Source of the DNA: Cognatishimia sp. SS12
Lineage (GTDB): Bacteria > Pseudomonadota > Alphaproteobacteria > Rhodobacterales > Rhodobacteraceae
Length of the DNA: 64,000 nt
Assembly (NCBI RefSeq): GCF_028369055.1
Contig: NZ_JAQNCZ010000003.1
Location: 372,001 to 436,000, forward strand
Reading direction: 5' to 3'
A program made the position numbers and the translations under genes. Below the pieces are notes generated by a model. That model was not told the origin of the DNA, did not search any database, and saw only the letters and a program-made list of their open reading frames with translations. Positions 44,934-54,652 of this stretch are shown piece after piece. Numbering within the stretch: position 1 is the first letter of the stretch; every line of letters begins with the position of its first letter.

Positions 44934-46331
44934 ATGGACGGTACTCTTACAGAAAACGATCTGTCTCACGTCATCGCTGCAGACAAAGCCAATGTTTGGC
45001 ACCACTTGGTTCAACACAAACCCTTTGAAACGACCGATCCACGCATCATCGTTGAAGGCAAAGGCATGCGTGTCTGGGACCAGAACGGCAAAGAATATCT
45101 TGATGCTGTCTCCGGCGGCGTTTGGACGGTGAATGTTGGCTATGGCCGCGAATCCATCTGCAATGCCGTGAAAGACCAGCTGATGAAACTGTGCTATTTC
45201 GCGCAGACCGCTGGCTCGATCCCTGGGGCGTTGTTTGCCGAAAAGCTGATTGAAAAAATGCCCGGCATGAGCCGCGTTTACTACACCAACTCCGGCTCTG
45301 AAGCGAATGAGAAGGTGTTCAAAATGGTGCGCCAGATTGCGCATAAAAAATACGACGGCAAGAAAACCAAGATCCTGTACCGCGACCGTGATTATCACGG
45401 CTCCACCCTGGCGACGATGTCCGCCGGCGGTCAGGATGAGCGCAACGCGCAATATGGGCCATTCGCACCGGATTTCGTCAAGGTTCCGCATTGCATGGAA
45501 TATCGCAAACACGAACTGGGTCTAGAGCACCTGTCCGGCGCAGACTTTGGCCGCGCGGCAGCGGATCAGATCGAAGAGGTGATTCTGCGCGAGGGCCCAG
45601 AAACCGTCGGCGCATTGTGCCTTGAGCCGATCACAGCAGGCGGCGGCGTCATCGAAGCGCCCGAAGGCTATTGGCCACGGGTTCGCGAGATCTGCGACAA
45701 ATACGACGTGCTGCTGCACATCGACGAAGTGGTCTGCGGTGTGGGCCGCACCGGCAAATGGTTCGGATATCAACACTTTGGCATTGAGCCTGATTTTGTC
45801 ACCATGGCAAAAGGCGTTGCCTCCGGCTATGCGGCAATCGCTTGCGTGGTCACAACCGAACGTGTCTTTGACATTTTCAAAGAAGATGCCAGCGACCCGC
45901 TCGCCTATTTCCGCGATATTTCCACCTTTGGCGGCTGCACCGCCGGCCCTGCGGCGGCCCTCGCCAACATGCAGATCATCGAGGATGAAAACCTGCTGGA
46001 AAACACCACCGCAATGGGTGCCCATATGAATGCGCGCTTTCACGAGCTGCAGAAAAAGCACGCCGTGATTGGCGACGTGCGCGGCAAAGGTCTATTCCAG
46101 GGGATTGAACTGGTGAAAGATCGCGACAGCAAAGAGCCTGTGGCCGAAGCTGACGCGCAGAAAGTCGTCGCGGACTGCGGTGCCCAGGGTGTGATCATCG
46201 GCGTGACCAATCGCTCGATCCCGGGGCGCAACAACACGTTGTGCTTTAGCCCCGCCCTGATCGCAACCAAAGCGGACATCGATACCATTTGTGATGCGGT
46301 AGACGTTGCCCTGACCAAGGTCTTCGGCTAA
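44934..46331 (+). CDS. tpa: taurine--pyruvate aminotransferase
   Basis: Transfers the amino group of taurine to pyruvate giving sulfoacetaldehyde and alanine. The 465-residue class III aminotransferase has YYTNSGSEANEKVFKM, YHGSTLATMSAGGQDERN, CLEPITAGGGVIEAPEGYWP, LHIDEVVCGVGRTGKWFG and the PLP lysine Lys293 in TMAKGVASGYA. Next to tauABC, tauR and xsc, which fixes the substrate. A hairpin terminator follows. Confidence 0.95.
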   Translation: MDGTLTENDLSHVIAADKANVWHHLVQHKPFETTDPRIIVEGKGMRVWDQNGKEYLDAVSGGVWTVNVGYGRESICNAVKDQLMKLCYFAQTAGSIPGALFAEKLIEKMPGMSRVYYTNSGSEANEKVFKMVRQIAHKKYDGKKTKILYRDRDYHGSTLATMSAGGQDERNAQYGPFAPDFVKVPHCMEYRKHELGLEHLSGADFGRAAADQIEEVILREGPETVGALCLEPITAGGGVIEAPEGYWPRVREICDKYDVLLHIDEVVCGVGRTGKWFGYQHFGIEPDFVTMAKGVASGYAAIACVVTTERVFDIFKEDASDPLAYFRDISTFGGCTAGPAAALANMQIIEDENLLENTTAMGAHMNARFHELQKKHAVIGDVRGKGLFQGIELVKDRDSKEPVAEADAQKVVADCGAQGVIIGVTNRSIPGRNNTLCFSPALIATKADIDTICDAVDVALTKVFG

Positions 46332-46337
46332 AGCCGC

Positions 46338-46375
46338 GCGCTCGCGCCTTTCCCCTTTGGGGCGCGAGCGCTATT
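46338..46375 (+). terminator. hairpin after tpa
   Basis: Perfect 11-bp arms GCGCTCGCGCC (46338-46348) and GGCGCGAGCGC (46361-46371), inner CCCC-TTT-GGGG, followed by TATTTC. It separates tpa from the GNAT gene. Confidence 0.7.
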
Positions 46376-46388
46376 TCTGGAAAATCTC

Positions 46389-46958
46389 ATGTGGCCAGCC
46401 CCAAAAATGCTCTGTGGTGAACATGTCACCCTGTCCCCGATCCGCCACCGTCATACAGACGGGCTGGTGCTGGCCAGCATTGCCAAACGCCACATGCCCG
46501 GTGGCTGCCGTGTTCCGCCTGCGCAGGACATGGATGGCGAAATCTCCCTGGCGCTTGAACAGCAGGCTGATGGCAAGGCGCTGTTTTTTTGTGTGCAATC
46601 GCCTGATGACTACATCCTTGGCGTCACGGGGTTTGACGAAATTGACCGCGCGCACAAGCGGCTGCGGATTGGCGGTACGTGGCTCAGGCAAACAACGGAA
46701 CTGGCCTATAGTGAAATGATGCTGATGCTGCTCTCCTTTGGGTTCGACGTGGCCGGGGCGCAAACCATCCAAATGCACGCCCCGCGCAACGCCTCCGCGC
46801 ATCGGCAGATGCTAGAGGCATTGGGTGCGCATTTGGATGGGGTGTTGCGAGGGCAGCGGTTGGCCAAGGATGGCCGCGCTGTGGATATGGCGGTCTATTC
46901 CTTTGTTGCATCCGAATGGGCGCAATCGCGCGAAGCTTTGGTTGCGCGCATATTTTAA
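46389..46958 (+). CDS. GNAT family N-acetyltransferase (RimJ/RimL-like)
   Basis: A 189-residue protein with a GNAT-like layout: GEHVTLSPIRHRHTDGLVLA at the start, a central YILGVTGFDEIDRAHKRLRIGGTWL that aligns with the acceptor/CoA strand, and a HAPRNASAHRQMLEALGAHLDGVLR end, the N-x-x-S-x-x-x-x-E-x-x-G motif of RimL-type acetyltransferases. It lies inside the taurine cluster between tpa and tauR; a link to taurine metabolism is not evident. Confidence 0.75.
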   Translation: MWPAPKMLCGEHVTLSPIRHRHTDGLVLASIAKRHMPGGCRVPPAQDMDGEISLALEQQADGKALFFCVQSPDDYILGVTGFDEIDRAHKRLRIGGTWLRQTTELAYSEMMLMLLSFGFDVAGAQTIQMHAPRNASAHRQMLEALGAHLDGVLRGQRLAKDGRAVDMAVYSFVASEWAQSREALVARIF

Positions 46959-47099
46959 CCGCCTGCCAAAATTTGATGCACGGTGAAGTATTTTTTGCCG
47001 ACCGCCGCCAAAAAGGGATTTTTCCTCGACAAGGCTCGGAAACGAATTCATGGTTTCATAAGGCCAGTACAAAGCTGAATTCAGTCCAGAGGGAACGTC

Positions 47100-48557
47100 A
47101 TGTCGATTTCGGTAGATACGTTTTTCTTGAACCCACAGTTTCAAGGCACGCTGCAATCGCAAATTCAGCAGATGATTGCCGAAGGGATCTTGTCTGGGCG
47201 CTTTCGGCAGGGCGAAAAATTGCCCTCAACGCGCAAGCTGTCCAAACACCTTGGGGTCAGCCGGATCACGGTGACGCTCGCTTACACTGAACTATTGGCC
47301 AATGATTATCTGTCCTCGCGGGGGCGGTCTGGCTATTTCGTCTCGGAAAATGCGCCGGAACCACCGCCCTTTCCGGCCCAGCGTCGGGACGAAGACATCG
47401 TTGATTGGTCGCGCGCGATTGGGCGGCGCTTTACCGGCGGGGACACCCCGCGCAAACCTTTGGATTGGGCAAAATTCAAATATCCGTTTATCTACGGTCA
47501 AACCGACCCCGGCACCTTTGACCACGGCAACTGGCGCCTCTGCGCCATTCAGGCGCTCGGTCAAAAAGACTTTGCCGCCTTGACCACAGATTATTCCGAC
47601 CTGGATGATGAACGGCTGGTTGAATTTATTGTGCGCCACACCTTGCCTCGGCGTGGCATTATTGCCCGGCCCGAGGAGGTTCTGATTACCTTGGGGGCCC
47701 AGAATGCGCTGTGGCTCACGGCGCAAGTCCTGCTGACCCAGCGTCGCACCGCCGCCATCGAAGATCCCTGTTATCACGCGCTGCGTGACATCCTCACCCA
47801 GTCGCGCTGCCATCTTGTGCCGCTGCCTGTGGATCGCGACGGGCTGCCGCCGCACGCCATCCCGCCGGAAACAGACGTTATTTTCACAACCCCCAGCCAC
47901 CAATGCCCGACAACGGCCACGATGCCGATGGAACGCCGCGAGGCGCTTTTGGATCGGGCCCGCGAGTTAGACGCGCTGATTGTCGAAGACGACTATGAAT
48001 TTGAGATGTCCTTCCTCAACGCCCCCTCCCCGGCGCTGAAATCGCTCGATCAGGATGGGCGGGTTATCTATGTGGGCAGCTTCTCAAAATCAATTTTTCC
48101 GGGCCTGCGCCTTGGCTATCTTGTTGGATCAGCAAACTTTATTCGCGAAGCGCGCGCGCTGCGGGCCTCTGTTTTGCGCCATCCGCCCGGGCACACAATG
48201 CGCACCGCTGCTTACTTCCTGTCCCTTGGCCACTATGACGCGCTGATCCGCAAACAGCGCGTAGCGCTGAAGGAACGCAGCGAGGCCATGCGCACGGCGA
48301 TCGCCGATCACGGGCTGACCATTGCCGGCCATGGTGTGCATGGCGGGTCGTCCTTTTGGATGCGGGGGCCGCAGGGCACGGACACCGAGGAACTGGCCAA
48401 ACGCCTTGCGCAGAAAGGGGTTCTGATCGAGCCCGGTCGCCCGTTCTTTAACGGAAACAACCGACCCCGCGAATTCTACCGTCTGGCCTATTCCTCGATT
48501 CCGACCACGCGAATCGCAGATGGGATTCGCCTCATCGCGGAAACGCTCAGAAACTAG
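47100..48557 (+). CDS. tauR: MocR/GntR-type regulator of taurine genes
   Basis: A 485-residue MocR protein: N-terminal GntR winged helix (residues about 12-80, QMIAEGILSGRFRQGEKLPSTRKLSKHL, then VSRITVTLAY) fused to an aminotransferase class I domain with IVEDDYEFEM and the PLP lysine Lys330 in VGSFSKSIFPGLRLGYLVG. TauR activates tau/tpa/xsc expression in Rhodobacter capsulatus. It lies upstream of xsc on the same strand. Confidence 0.9.
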   Translation: MSISVDTFFLNPQFQGTLQSQIQQMIAEGILSGRFRQGEKLPSTRKLSKHLGVSRITVTLAYTELLANDYLSSRGRSGYFVSENAPEPPPFPAQRRDEDIVDWSRAIGRRFTGGDTPRKPLDWAKFKYPFIYGQTDPGTFDHGNWRLCAIQALGQKDFAALTTDYSDLDDERLVEFIVRHTLPRRGIIARPEEVLITLGAQNALWLTAQVLLTQRRTAAIEDPCYHALRDILTQSRCHLVPLPVDRDGLPPHAIPPETDVIFTTPSHQCPTTATMPMERREALLDRARELDALIVEDDYEFEMSFLNAPSPALKSLDQDGRVIYVGSFSKSIFPGLRLGYLVGSANFIREARALRASVLRHPPGHTMRTAAYFLSLGHYDALIRKQRVALKERSEAMRTAIADHGLTIAGHGVHGGSSFWMRGPQGTDTEELAKRLAQKGVLIEPGRPFFNGNNRPREFYRLAYSSIPTTRIADGIRLIAETLRN

Positions 48558-48623
48558 GCCTGCATTCATCGCAGCAACGGTTGCGCCCGCCATGGCGGCG
48601 GCCGAGCTGCGCGCAGTCGTAAT

Positions 48624-48658
48624 GTTGACTTTTGAGACTAAAAGTGTCAAAAATCAAC
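48624..48658. promoter_or_regulatory. 35-bp near-perfect palindrome between tauR and xsc
   Basis: Arms GTTGACTTTTGA (48624-48635) and TCAAAAATCAAC (48647-48658), with an inner ACT/AGT pair around a central A. 14 of 17 symmetric positions pair. No U-tract follows, so an operator is more likely than a terminator. It lies 158-192 bases before the xsc ATG. Confidence 0.7.
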
Positions 48659-48718
48659 TAGTTTTCCATAAGCGCTCGCCGGTATGGGCAAGAGGCCGTT
48701 CAGCCAAAAATTATGACT

Positions 48719-48760
48719 CTGGCTATACTCCGTGCGCAATATTGGGCCTACTGGATATAT
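48719..48760 (+). promoter_or_regulatory. TauR-like repeats before xsc
   Basis: CTGGCTATAC (48719-48728) and CTGGATATAT (48751-48760) share the CTGG-N2-TA pattern with the repeats before tpa. They lie 56-97 bases before the xsc start, where an activator would act. Confidence 0.45.
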
Positions 48761-48815
48761 CACGCGCGCCGTAGTTTACGCTCAACCTTTTTTCTCGTTC
48801 TCAGGAGATGACCCC

Positions 48816-50585
48816 ATGAAAATGACCACCGAAGAAGCCTTTGTAAAAGTGCTTCAGATGCATGGTATCGATAATGCCTTCGGGATTATCGGTTCGGCCA
48901 TGATGCCAATTTCCGATCTGTTTCCTGCGGCGGGGATCAAGTTTTTTGACTGCGCGCACGAATGCAACGCCGGCATGATGGCGGACGGCTACACCCGCGC
49001 CACCGGCAAGATGTCGATGATGGTGGCCCAGAACGGCCCGGGCATCACCTCGCTGGTGACGCCAATCAAGACCGCCTATTGGAACCACACCCCGCTGCTG
49101 ATCGTGACCCCGCAGGCCGCAAACAAGACCATCGGTCAGGGCGGCTTTCAGGAAGTGGAGCAAATGGCGCTGCTGGAAGATATGGTGGCCTATCAGGAAG
49201 AGGTGCGCGACGCCTCGCGTATCGCCGAAGTGCTGAACCGCGTGATCATGCAGGCCAAACGTGCCTCTGCCCCAGCGCAGATCAACGTACCACGCGATTT
49301 CTGGACTCAGGTCATCGACATCGACTTGCCAGCGGTTGTTGAATTTGAGCGCCCACAGGGCGGCGAAGAGGCCGTGAAGAAAGCCGCCGAACTGCTGTCA
49401 AACGCCAAGTTCCCAGTGATCCTGAATGGCGCAGGCGTTGTATTGGCAGACGCTATCGGGGATGCTGCTGAACTCGCAGAGCGCCTGACCGCCCCTGTTT
49501 GCGTCGGCTATCAGCACAACGATGCTTTCCCAGGCTCCCACCCGCTGTTCGCAGGTCCGCTGGGCTACAACGGCTCCAAAGCCGGCATGGAATTGATTTC
49601 CAAGGCAGACGTCGTTCTGGCGCTCGGCACGCGCCTCAACCCTTTCTCCACCCTGCCCGGTTACGGCATCGATTATTGGCCGCGTGACGCCAAGATCATT
49701 CAGGTCGACATCAATGCAGATCGCATCGGCCTGACCAAACCTGTGAGTGTGGGCATTGTCGGCGACGCAAAGAAAGTGGCGCGTGGCATTCTGGCGCAGC
49801 TCTCTGACACCGCAGGCGACGAAGGGCGCGAGAGCCGCAAGAACACCATTGCCGATGCGAAATCATCTTGGGCACAACAGCTGACCTCGATGGACCATGA
49901 GGACGACGATCCCGGCACCAGCTGGAACGAACGCGCGCGCGGCCGCGAGCCTGAAAAGATGTCGCCCCGTATGGCATGGCGCGCGATCCAATCCGCATTG
50001 CCCAAGGATGCGATCATCTCCTCGGATATCGGTAACAACTGCGCCATCGGCAACGCCTATCCATCGTTTGATGACGGGCGCAAATATCTGGCACCGGGTC
50101 TCTTTGGCCCTTGTGGCTATGGCTTCCCGGCCATCTGCGGCGCAAAGGTTGGCTGCCCGGACACCCCTGTTGTCGGCTTTGCCGGTGACGGTGCTTTTGG
50201 CATCTCGATGAACGAAATGGTCTCGGTGAACCGTGATGACTGGCCACCGATCACCATGGTGATTTTCCGCAACTATCAGTGGGGCGCGGAAAAGCGGAAC
50301 ACCACGCTGTGGTTTGACGACAATTTCGTCGGCACCGAGCTGTCCAAAGAAGTGTCCTACGCTGGCATCGCCAAGGCCTGCGGCGTGCACGGCGTGGCTG
50401 TCACCACCATGGATGAGCTGACCGATGAGCTGAACAAAGCGATCAAACGTCAGATGGAAGACAAGGAAACCACCTTTATCGAAGTTCTGCTGAACCAAGA
50501 GCTGGGTGAACCCTTCCGCCGCGACGCGATGAAAAAGCCGGTGCAGGTTGCTGGCATCAATCGCGAAGACATGCGCGCGCAATAA
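48816..50585 (+). CDS. xsc: sulfoacetaldehyde acetyltransferase
   Basis: Thiamin-diphosphate enzyme converting sulfoacetaldehyde and phosphate to acetyl phosphate and sulfite. The 589-residue protein starts MKMTTEEAFVKVLQMHGIDNAFG, has GIIGSAMMPISDLFPAAGIKF and the E-containing HECNAGMMADGYTRATGK ThDP-activation region, VAQNGPGITS, and the C-terminal ThDP motif GFAGDGAFGISMNEM ending VIFRN. ATG 48816 has CAGGAG nine bases upstream; the open frame to 48732 is not conserved. Confidence 0.97.
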   Translation: MKMTTEEAFVKVLQMHGIDNAFGIIGSAMMPISDLFPAAGIKFFDCAHECNAGMMADGYTRATGKMSMMVAQNGPGITSLVTPIKTAYWNHTPLLIVTPQAANKTIGQGGFQEVEQMALLEDMVAYQEEVRDASRIAEVLNRVIMQAKRASAPAQINVPRDFWTQVIDIDLPAVVEFERPQGGEEAVKKAAELLSNAKFPVILNGAGVVLADAIGDAAELAERLTAPVCVGYQHNDAFPGSHPLFAGPLGYNGSKAGMELISKADVVLALGTRLNPFSTLPGYGIDYWPRDAKIIQVDINADRIGLTKPVSVGIVGDAKKVARGILAQLSDTAGDEGRESRKNTIADAKSSWAQQLTSMDHEDDDPGTSWNERARGREPEKMSPRMAWRAIQSALPKDAIISSDIGNNCAIGNAYPSFDDGRKYLAPGLFGPCGYGFPAICGAKVGCPDTPVVGFAGDGAFGISMNEMVSVNRDDWPPITMVIFRNYQWGAEKRNTTLWFDDNFVGTELSKEVSYAGIAKACGVHGVAVTTMDELTDELNKAIKRQMEDKETTFIEVLLNQELGEPFRRDAMKKPVQVAGINREDMRAQ

Positions 50586-50606
50586 CAGACGACAAGGACG
50601 GATCTG

Positions 50607-51608
50607 ATGACCCTTTTGCCGCAAGCACTGCTGCGCCAGTCAGCTCCGTCCGAACGTGCTGTTATCTCGTTAAGCGAAGGCAGTGATCCCCGCATTGTTG
50701 CGGGGGCACTGGCCGCCCATCAGGCCGAACTGGCCAATGTTATTCTTGTCGGCGATGCGGGGGCCATCCGCGCTGAACTTCGGGCCCAAGGCGCGTCCGA
50801 AGGCCATGGCGTGGACGTGCACGACCCCCTGACATCCCCGCTGACCGAAGGATTTGCCGCCAGCTTTCATGCGCTGCGCAAACACAAGGGGGTCGATGCC
50901 GCGACCGCTTTGACATCGGTCCAAAGCCCCGTGACCTACGCCGCCATGCTGGTGCGTGAAGGCCATGCCGCCGGAACCGTCGGCGGCGCTGTGCACACCA
51001 CCGGCGAAATTGTCCGCGCCGCCATCCAAGTGATTGGCATGGCCCCCGATACGGCGATGGTCTCAAGTTTTTTCTTGATGTACCCGCCCGCCAAAGCCGC
51101 AACCGGTCGCGCCATGCTTTACTCGGACTGCGGTCTGGTGATTGACCCCAGCGCGACCGACCTCGCGGAGATTGCCAAAGCCTCCGCCCAGTCCTGCAAA
51201 GCATTGCTGCGCGAGGCCCCCAAACTGGCCTTTCTGTCGTTTTCCACCAAAGGCAGCGCCCGCCATGCCGCTGTCGACAAAGTCGGCGCGGGCCTCGCGC
51301 AGTTCAAAGCCATGGCACCCGATGTCGAAGCTGACGGCGAGCTGCAATTTGACGCGGCTTTTGTGCCTGCGGTCGGGCAGCGCAAGGCACCTGACTCTGC
51401 GGTCGCGGGGCACGCCAACGTGATGATTTTTCCAAACCTTGATGCCGGCAATATCGGCTACAAAATCACGCAGCGCCTGGGTGGCTACATGGCGATTGGT
51501 CCGGTCCTGCAGGGGCTTGCGCGCCCCGCCAACGATCTCTCGCGCGGATGCAGCGCCGAAGATGTCGCCGAGATGATCGCCGTGACCGTTCTGCAAAGCA
51601 TAAATTAG
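50607..51608 (+). CDS. pta: phosphate acetyltransferase
   Basis: Turns the acetyl phosphate made by Xsc into acetyl-CoA. The 333-residue single-domain PTA has ISLSEGSDPRIVAGALAA, GTVGGAVHTTGEIVRAAIQVIG, SSFFLMYPP, ALYSDCG-like MLYSDCGLVIDPSA, FSTKGSARHAAVDKV and HANVMIFPNLDAGNIGYKITQRLGG. 21 bases after xsc, so cotranscribed. Confidence 0.95.
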   Translation: MTLLPQALLRQSAPSERAVISLSEGSDPRIVAGALAAHQAELANVILVGDAGAIRAELRAQGASEGHGVDVHDPLTSPLTEGFAASFHALRKHKGVDAATALTSVQSPVTYAAMLVREGHAAGTVGGAVHTTGEIVRAAIQVIGMAPDTAMVSSFFLMYPPAKAATGRAMLYSDCGLVIDPSATDLAEIAKASAQSCKALLREAPKLAFLSFSTKGSARHAAVDKVGAGLAQFKAMAPDVEADGELQFDAAFVPAVGQRKAPDSAVAGHANVMIFPNLDAGNIGYKITQRLGGYMAIGPVLQGLARPANDLSRGCSAEDVAEMIAVTVLQSIN

Positions 51609-51819
51609 CGGGCTGAGGGAAACTTTGCCTTGACGATTTGGCGAAATTTCCTGCCCATTGACAAAAACAAAGGAAACTAGACCAAGGGAAGCGTTAGAAT
51701 TGCCAAATTGTTCCACAAAAGCAGATTATTTTGGCACCTCGATCTTCGCGCCGATAGCGCAAAAACCACGCAGTACCCCCCTATTTTCCAACGCCGTATC
51801 GTTTTGAAAAGGACGCCAG

Positions 51820-54636
51820 ATGACTTTCCAGCAGCCGAAGATTGACACATCTCCGAAAGTCTCAGACGAGATTCGCAAGACGACCTGTTACATGTGTGCC
51901 TGCCGCTGCGGCATCAATGTGCACATGAAAGACGGCAAAGTTGCCTATATCGAAGGCAACCGCGATCACCCGGTGAACCAGGGGGTGCTTTGTGCCAAAG
52001 GCTCTGCTGGCATCATGCAAGTGAACGCGCCTTCGCGCCTCAAGGCCCCGATGAAACGGGTCGGCCCGCGTGGCTCTGGCGAGTTTCAGGAAATCACCTG
52101 GGACGAGGCGCTGGATATCGCCGTGGGGCTGTTGAAACCCCTGCGCGACAAGACCCCTGAGAAACTCGCGTTTTTCACCGGCCGCGACCAATCGCAAAGC
52201 TTCACAGGGTTTTGGGCGCAAAGCTTTGGCACGCCGAATTTTGCCGCCCACGGGGGCTTTTGTTCGGTCAACATGGCCGCTGGTGGCATCTACACGATGG
52301 GTGGCGCATTTTGGGAATTTGGTCAGCCCGATTGGGACCGCAGCAAGCTTTTTATGCTGTTTGGCGTGGCTGAAGATCACGACAGCAACCCGATCAAAAT
52401 CGGCATTGGCAAAATCAAAGGCCGTGGGGGCAAGGTCATCGGGGTGAACCCGGTGCGCTCTGGCTATAATGCGGTGGCCGATGAATGGGTTGGCATCACC
52501 CCCGGCACGGATGGGCTCTTCATTCTGGCGCTGGTGCATGAGCTGATGAAGGCCGGCAAGATCGACCTTGAGTATCTGGCGCAATATACCAACGCACCGG
52601 TGCTGCTGGATGCAGACACAGGGCTGTTCTTGCGCGACGCGGATGGCAAGCCGCTGGTGATCGACAGTGTGACCGGCCAGCCCGCGCCCTTTGACCAGAA
52701 AGGCGTGCGTCCCAATCTCGGCGCGAGCTATGAAAAAGACGGCAAGACCCACAGCACCGTCATGGCGCGGATGGCCGAAAAATACCTCGATCCACAATAT
52801 GCCCCGGAAAACGTCGCCGCCAAAACCGGCGTGTCCGCCACCAAAATCAAGACGATTGCCGCTGAACTGGCGCGCGTCGCCTTTGACGAGGCCTTTGAAC
52901 TTGATCAGGAATGGACAGACTTTCGCGGCGAGACCCATCAAAAGATGATCGGTCGCCCCGTCGCGATGCACGCCATGCGGGGCATTTCGGCCCATTCCAA
53001 CGGTTTTCAGACCTGCCGCGCGCTGCATGTGCTGCAAATCCTGCTTGGCACGGTCGAAGTGCCCGGCGGCTTCCGCTTCAAACCGCCATATCCAAAACCG
53101 CTTGAGCAGCATCCAAAGCCGCACGGCAAGGTCACGTGTAATTCACCCCTTGATGGCCCGCACCTTGGGTTCACCCACGGTCCCGAGGATCTGATGCTGA
53201 AAGACGATGGCTCCCCCATCCGCATCGACAAAGCCTTTACCTGGGAAAATCCGATGTCCAGCCACGGGCTGATGCATATGGTGATTTCCAACGCCCATGC
53301 GGGCGATCCCTATAAGATCGACACGCTGTTCATGTATATGGCCAATATGTCCTGGAACTCGTCGATGAACACGCGCGGCGTGATCGACATGCTGACCGAC
53401 ACAGACGCCGTCGGCAATTATGTGATCCCCAACATCATCTATTCGGATGCCTATAGCTCTGAAATGGTGGCCTATGCCGATCTGATCCTGCCCGACACCA
53501 CCTATCTGGAGCGTCATGATTGCATTTCGCTGCTCGATCGCCCGATCTGCGAGGCCGACGCCGCCGCGGATGCCATTCGCTGGCCGGTGATCGAACCGGA
53601 TCGCGATGTACGCGGCTTTCAATCCACGCTGATCCACCTCGCCAACCGGCTTGGCATGCAGGGCTTTGTCCATGAGGACGGCTCTGCCAAATGGCAGGAC
53701 TACGCGGATTATATCGTCAACCATGAACGCAAACCGGGCATTGGCCCGCTGGCCGGTTTTCGCGGCAAAGATGGCGACAAAGTCGGCCGCGGTGACGTAA
53801 ACCCGGACCAGCTCAACCGCTATATCGAAAACGGCGGTTTCTTCGTGGCGCATATCCCCGAAGGCGCGGATTACTACAAACCCTGGAACAAAGCCTATCA
53901 GGATTGGGCGGTATCCATGGGCATCTATGACGCGCCCTCGCCCTATCTCTTCCAGCTCTATTCAGAGCCGATGCGCAAATTCCAACGCGCCGCCGAAGGC
54001 CATGGCGACCGCCAGCCGCCGGAACATCTGCGCGCGCGGGTCAAACATGTGATGGACCCGTTGCCCTTCTGGTACGAACCCTTTGAAGACAAGGCCATCG
54101 ACCTTGAGGAATACCCCATTCACGCGCTGACGCAGCGCCCAATGGCAATGTATCACTCTTGGGGCACGCAGAACGCCTGGCTGCGACAGCTGCATGGCAC
54201 CAACCCGCTGTATCTGCCCACCAAGATCTGGGACGCGCATGGCTTCAAAGACGGTGACTGGGCCAAAGTCAGCTCCACCCATGGCACCATCACGGTGCCG
54301 GTGGCACTGCAGGCGGCGCTGAATGAAAACACCGTCTGGACCTGGAATGCCATCGGCAAACGCAAAGGGGCATGGGCTCTGGATGAAAACGCGCCCGAGG
54401 CCAACAAAGGCTTCCTGCTCAACCACCTGATCCACGAACTGCTGCCTGCCAAGGGCGATGGGCTTCGGGTCTCCAACTCTGATCCGATCACCGGGCAGGC
54501 CGCGTGGTTTGATCTGCGCGTCAAGATCGAAAAGGCCGAGGCCCCCACCGCCGATCAAGCGCAGCCCGCCTTCCCGCCGATCAAATCACCCGTTGGCCAG
54601 GGTCCAGATCATCTGGAATGGAAGGTGGGCAAATGA
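51820..54636 (+). CDS. soeA: sulfite dehydrogenase (quinone) molybdopterin subunit SoeA
   Basis: Catalytic subunit of the cytoplasmic sulfite-oxidising molybdoenzyme. The 938-residue DMSO-reductase-family protein starts with a 4Fe-4S motif CYMCACRCGINV...C (Cys23, 26, 30, 58), followed by KGSAGIMQVNAPSRLKAPMKRVG, ITWDEALDIA, the MGD-binding segments and a C-terminal molydopterin-binding domain (HSWGTQNAWLRQLHGTNPLYL). There is no Tat signal, in line with a cytoplasmic enzyme anchored by SoeC. Following xsc-pta, it would remove the toxic sulfite released from taurine. Other DMSO-reductase relatives such as polysulfide reductase are the alternative. Confidence 0.85.
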   Translation: MTFQQPKIDTSPKVSDEIRKTTCYMCACRCGINVHMKDGKVAYIEGNRDHPVNQGVLCAKGSAGIMQVNAPSRLKAPMKRVGPRGSGEFQEITWDEALDIAVGLLKPLRDKTPEKLAFFTGRDQSQSFTGFWAQSFGTPNFAAHGGFCSVNMAAGGIYTMGGAFWEFGQPDWDRSKLFMLFGVAEDHDSNPIKIGIGKIKGRGGKVIGVNPVRSGYNAVADEWVGITPGTDGLFILALVHELMKAGKIDLEYLAQYTNAPVLLDADTGLFLRDADGKPLVIDSVTGQPAPFDQKGVRPNLGASYEKDGKTHSTVMARMAEKYLDPQYAPENVAAKTGVSATKIKTIAAELARVAFDEAFELDQEWTDFRGETHQKMIGRPVAMHAMRGISAHSNGFQTCRALHVLQILLGTVEVPGGFRFKPPYPKPLEQHPKPHGKVTCNSPLDGPHLGFTHGPEDLMLKDDGSPIRIDKAFTWENPMSSHGLMHMVISNAHAGDPYKIDTLFMYMANMSWNSSMNTRGVIDMLTDTDAVGNYVIPNIIYSDAYSSEMVAYADLILPDTTYLERHDCISLLDRPICEADAAADAIRWPVIEPDRDVRGFQSTLIHLANRLGMQGFVHEDGSAKWQDYADYIVNHERKPGIGPLAGFRGKDGDKVGRGDVNPDQLNRYIENGGFFVAHIPEGADYYKPWNKAYQDWAVSMGIYDAPSPYLFQLYSEPMRKFQRAAEGHGDRQPPEHLRARVKHVMDPLPFWYEPFEDKAIDLEEYPIHALTQRPMAMYHSWGTQNAWLRQLHGTNPLYLPTKIWDAHGFKDGDWAKVSSTHGTITVPVALQAALNENTVWTWNAIGKRKGAWALDENAPEANKGFLLNHLIHELLPAKGDGLRVSNSDPITGQAAWFDLRVKIEKAEAPTADQAQPAFPPIKSPVGQGPDHLEWKVGK

Positions 54637-54652
54637 GCCGACCTCTGTCCCT

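Noticed and set aside
51862..53124. 420-codon minus-strand frame opposite soeA
   Set aside because: Antisense to the cofactor-binding half of SoeA; no motifs.
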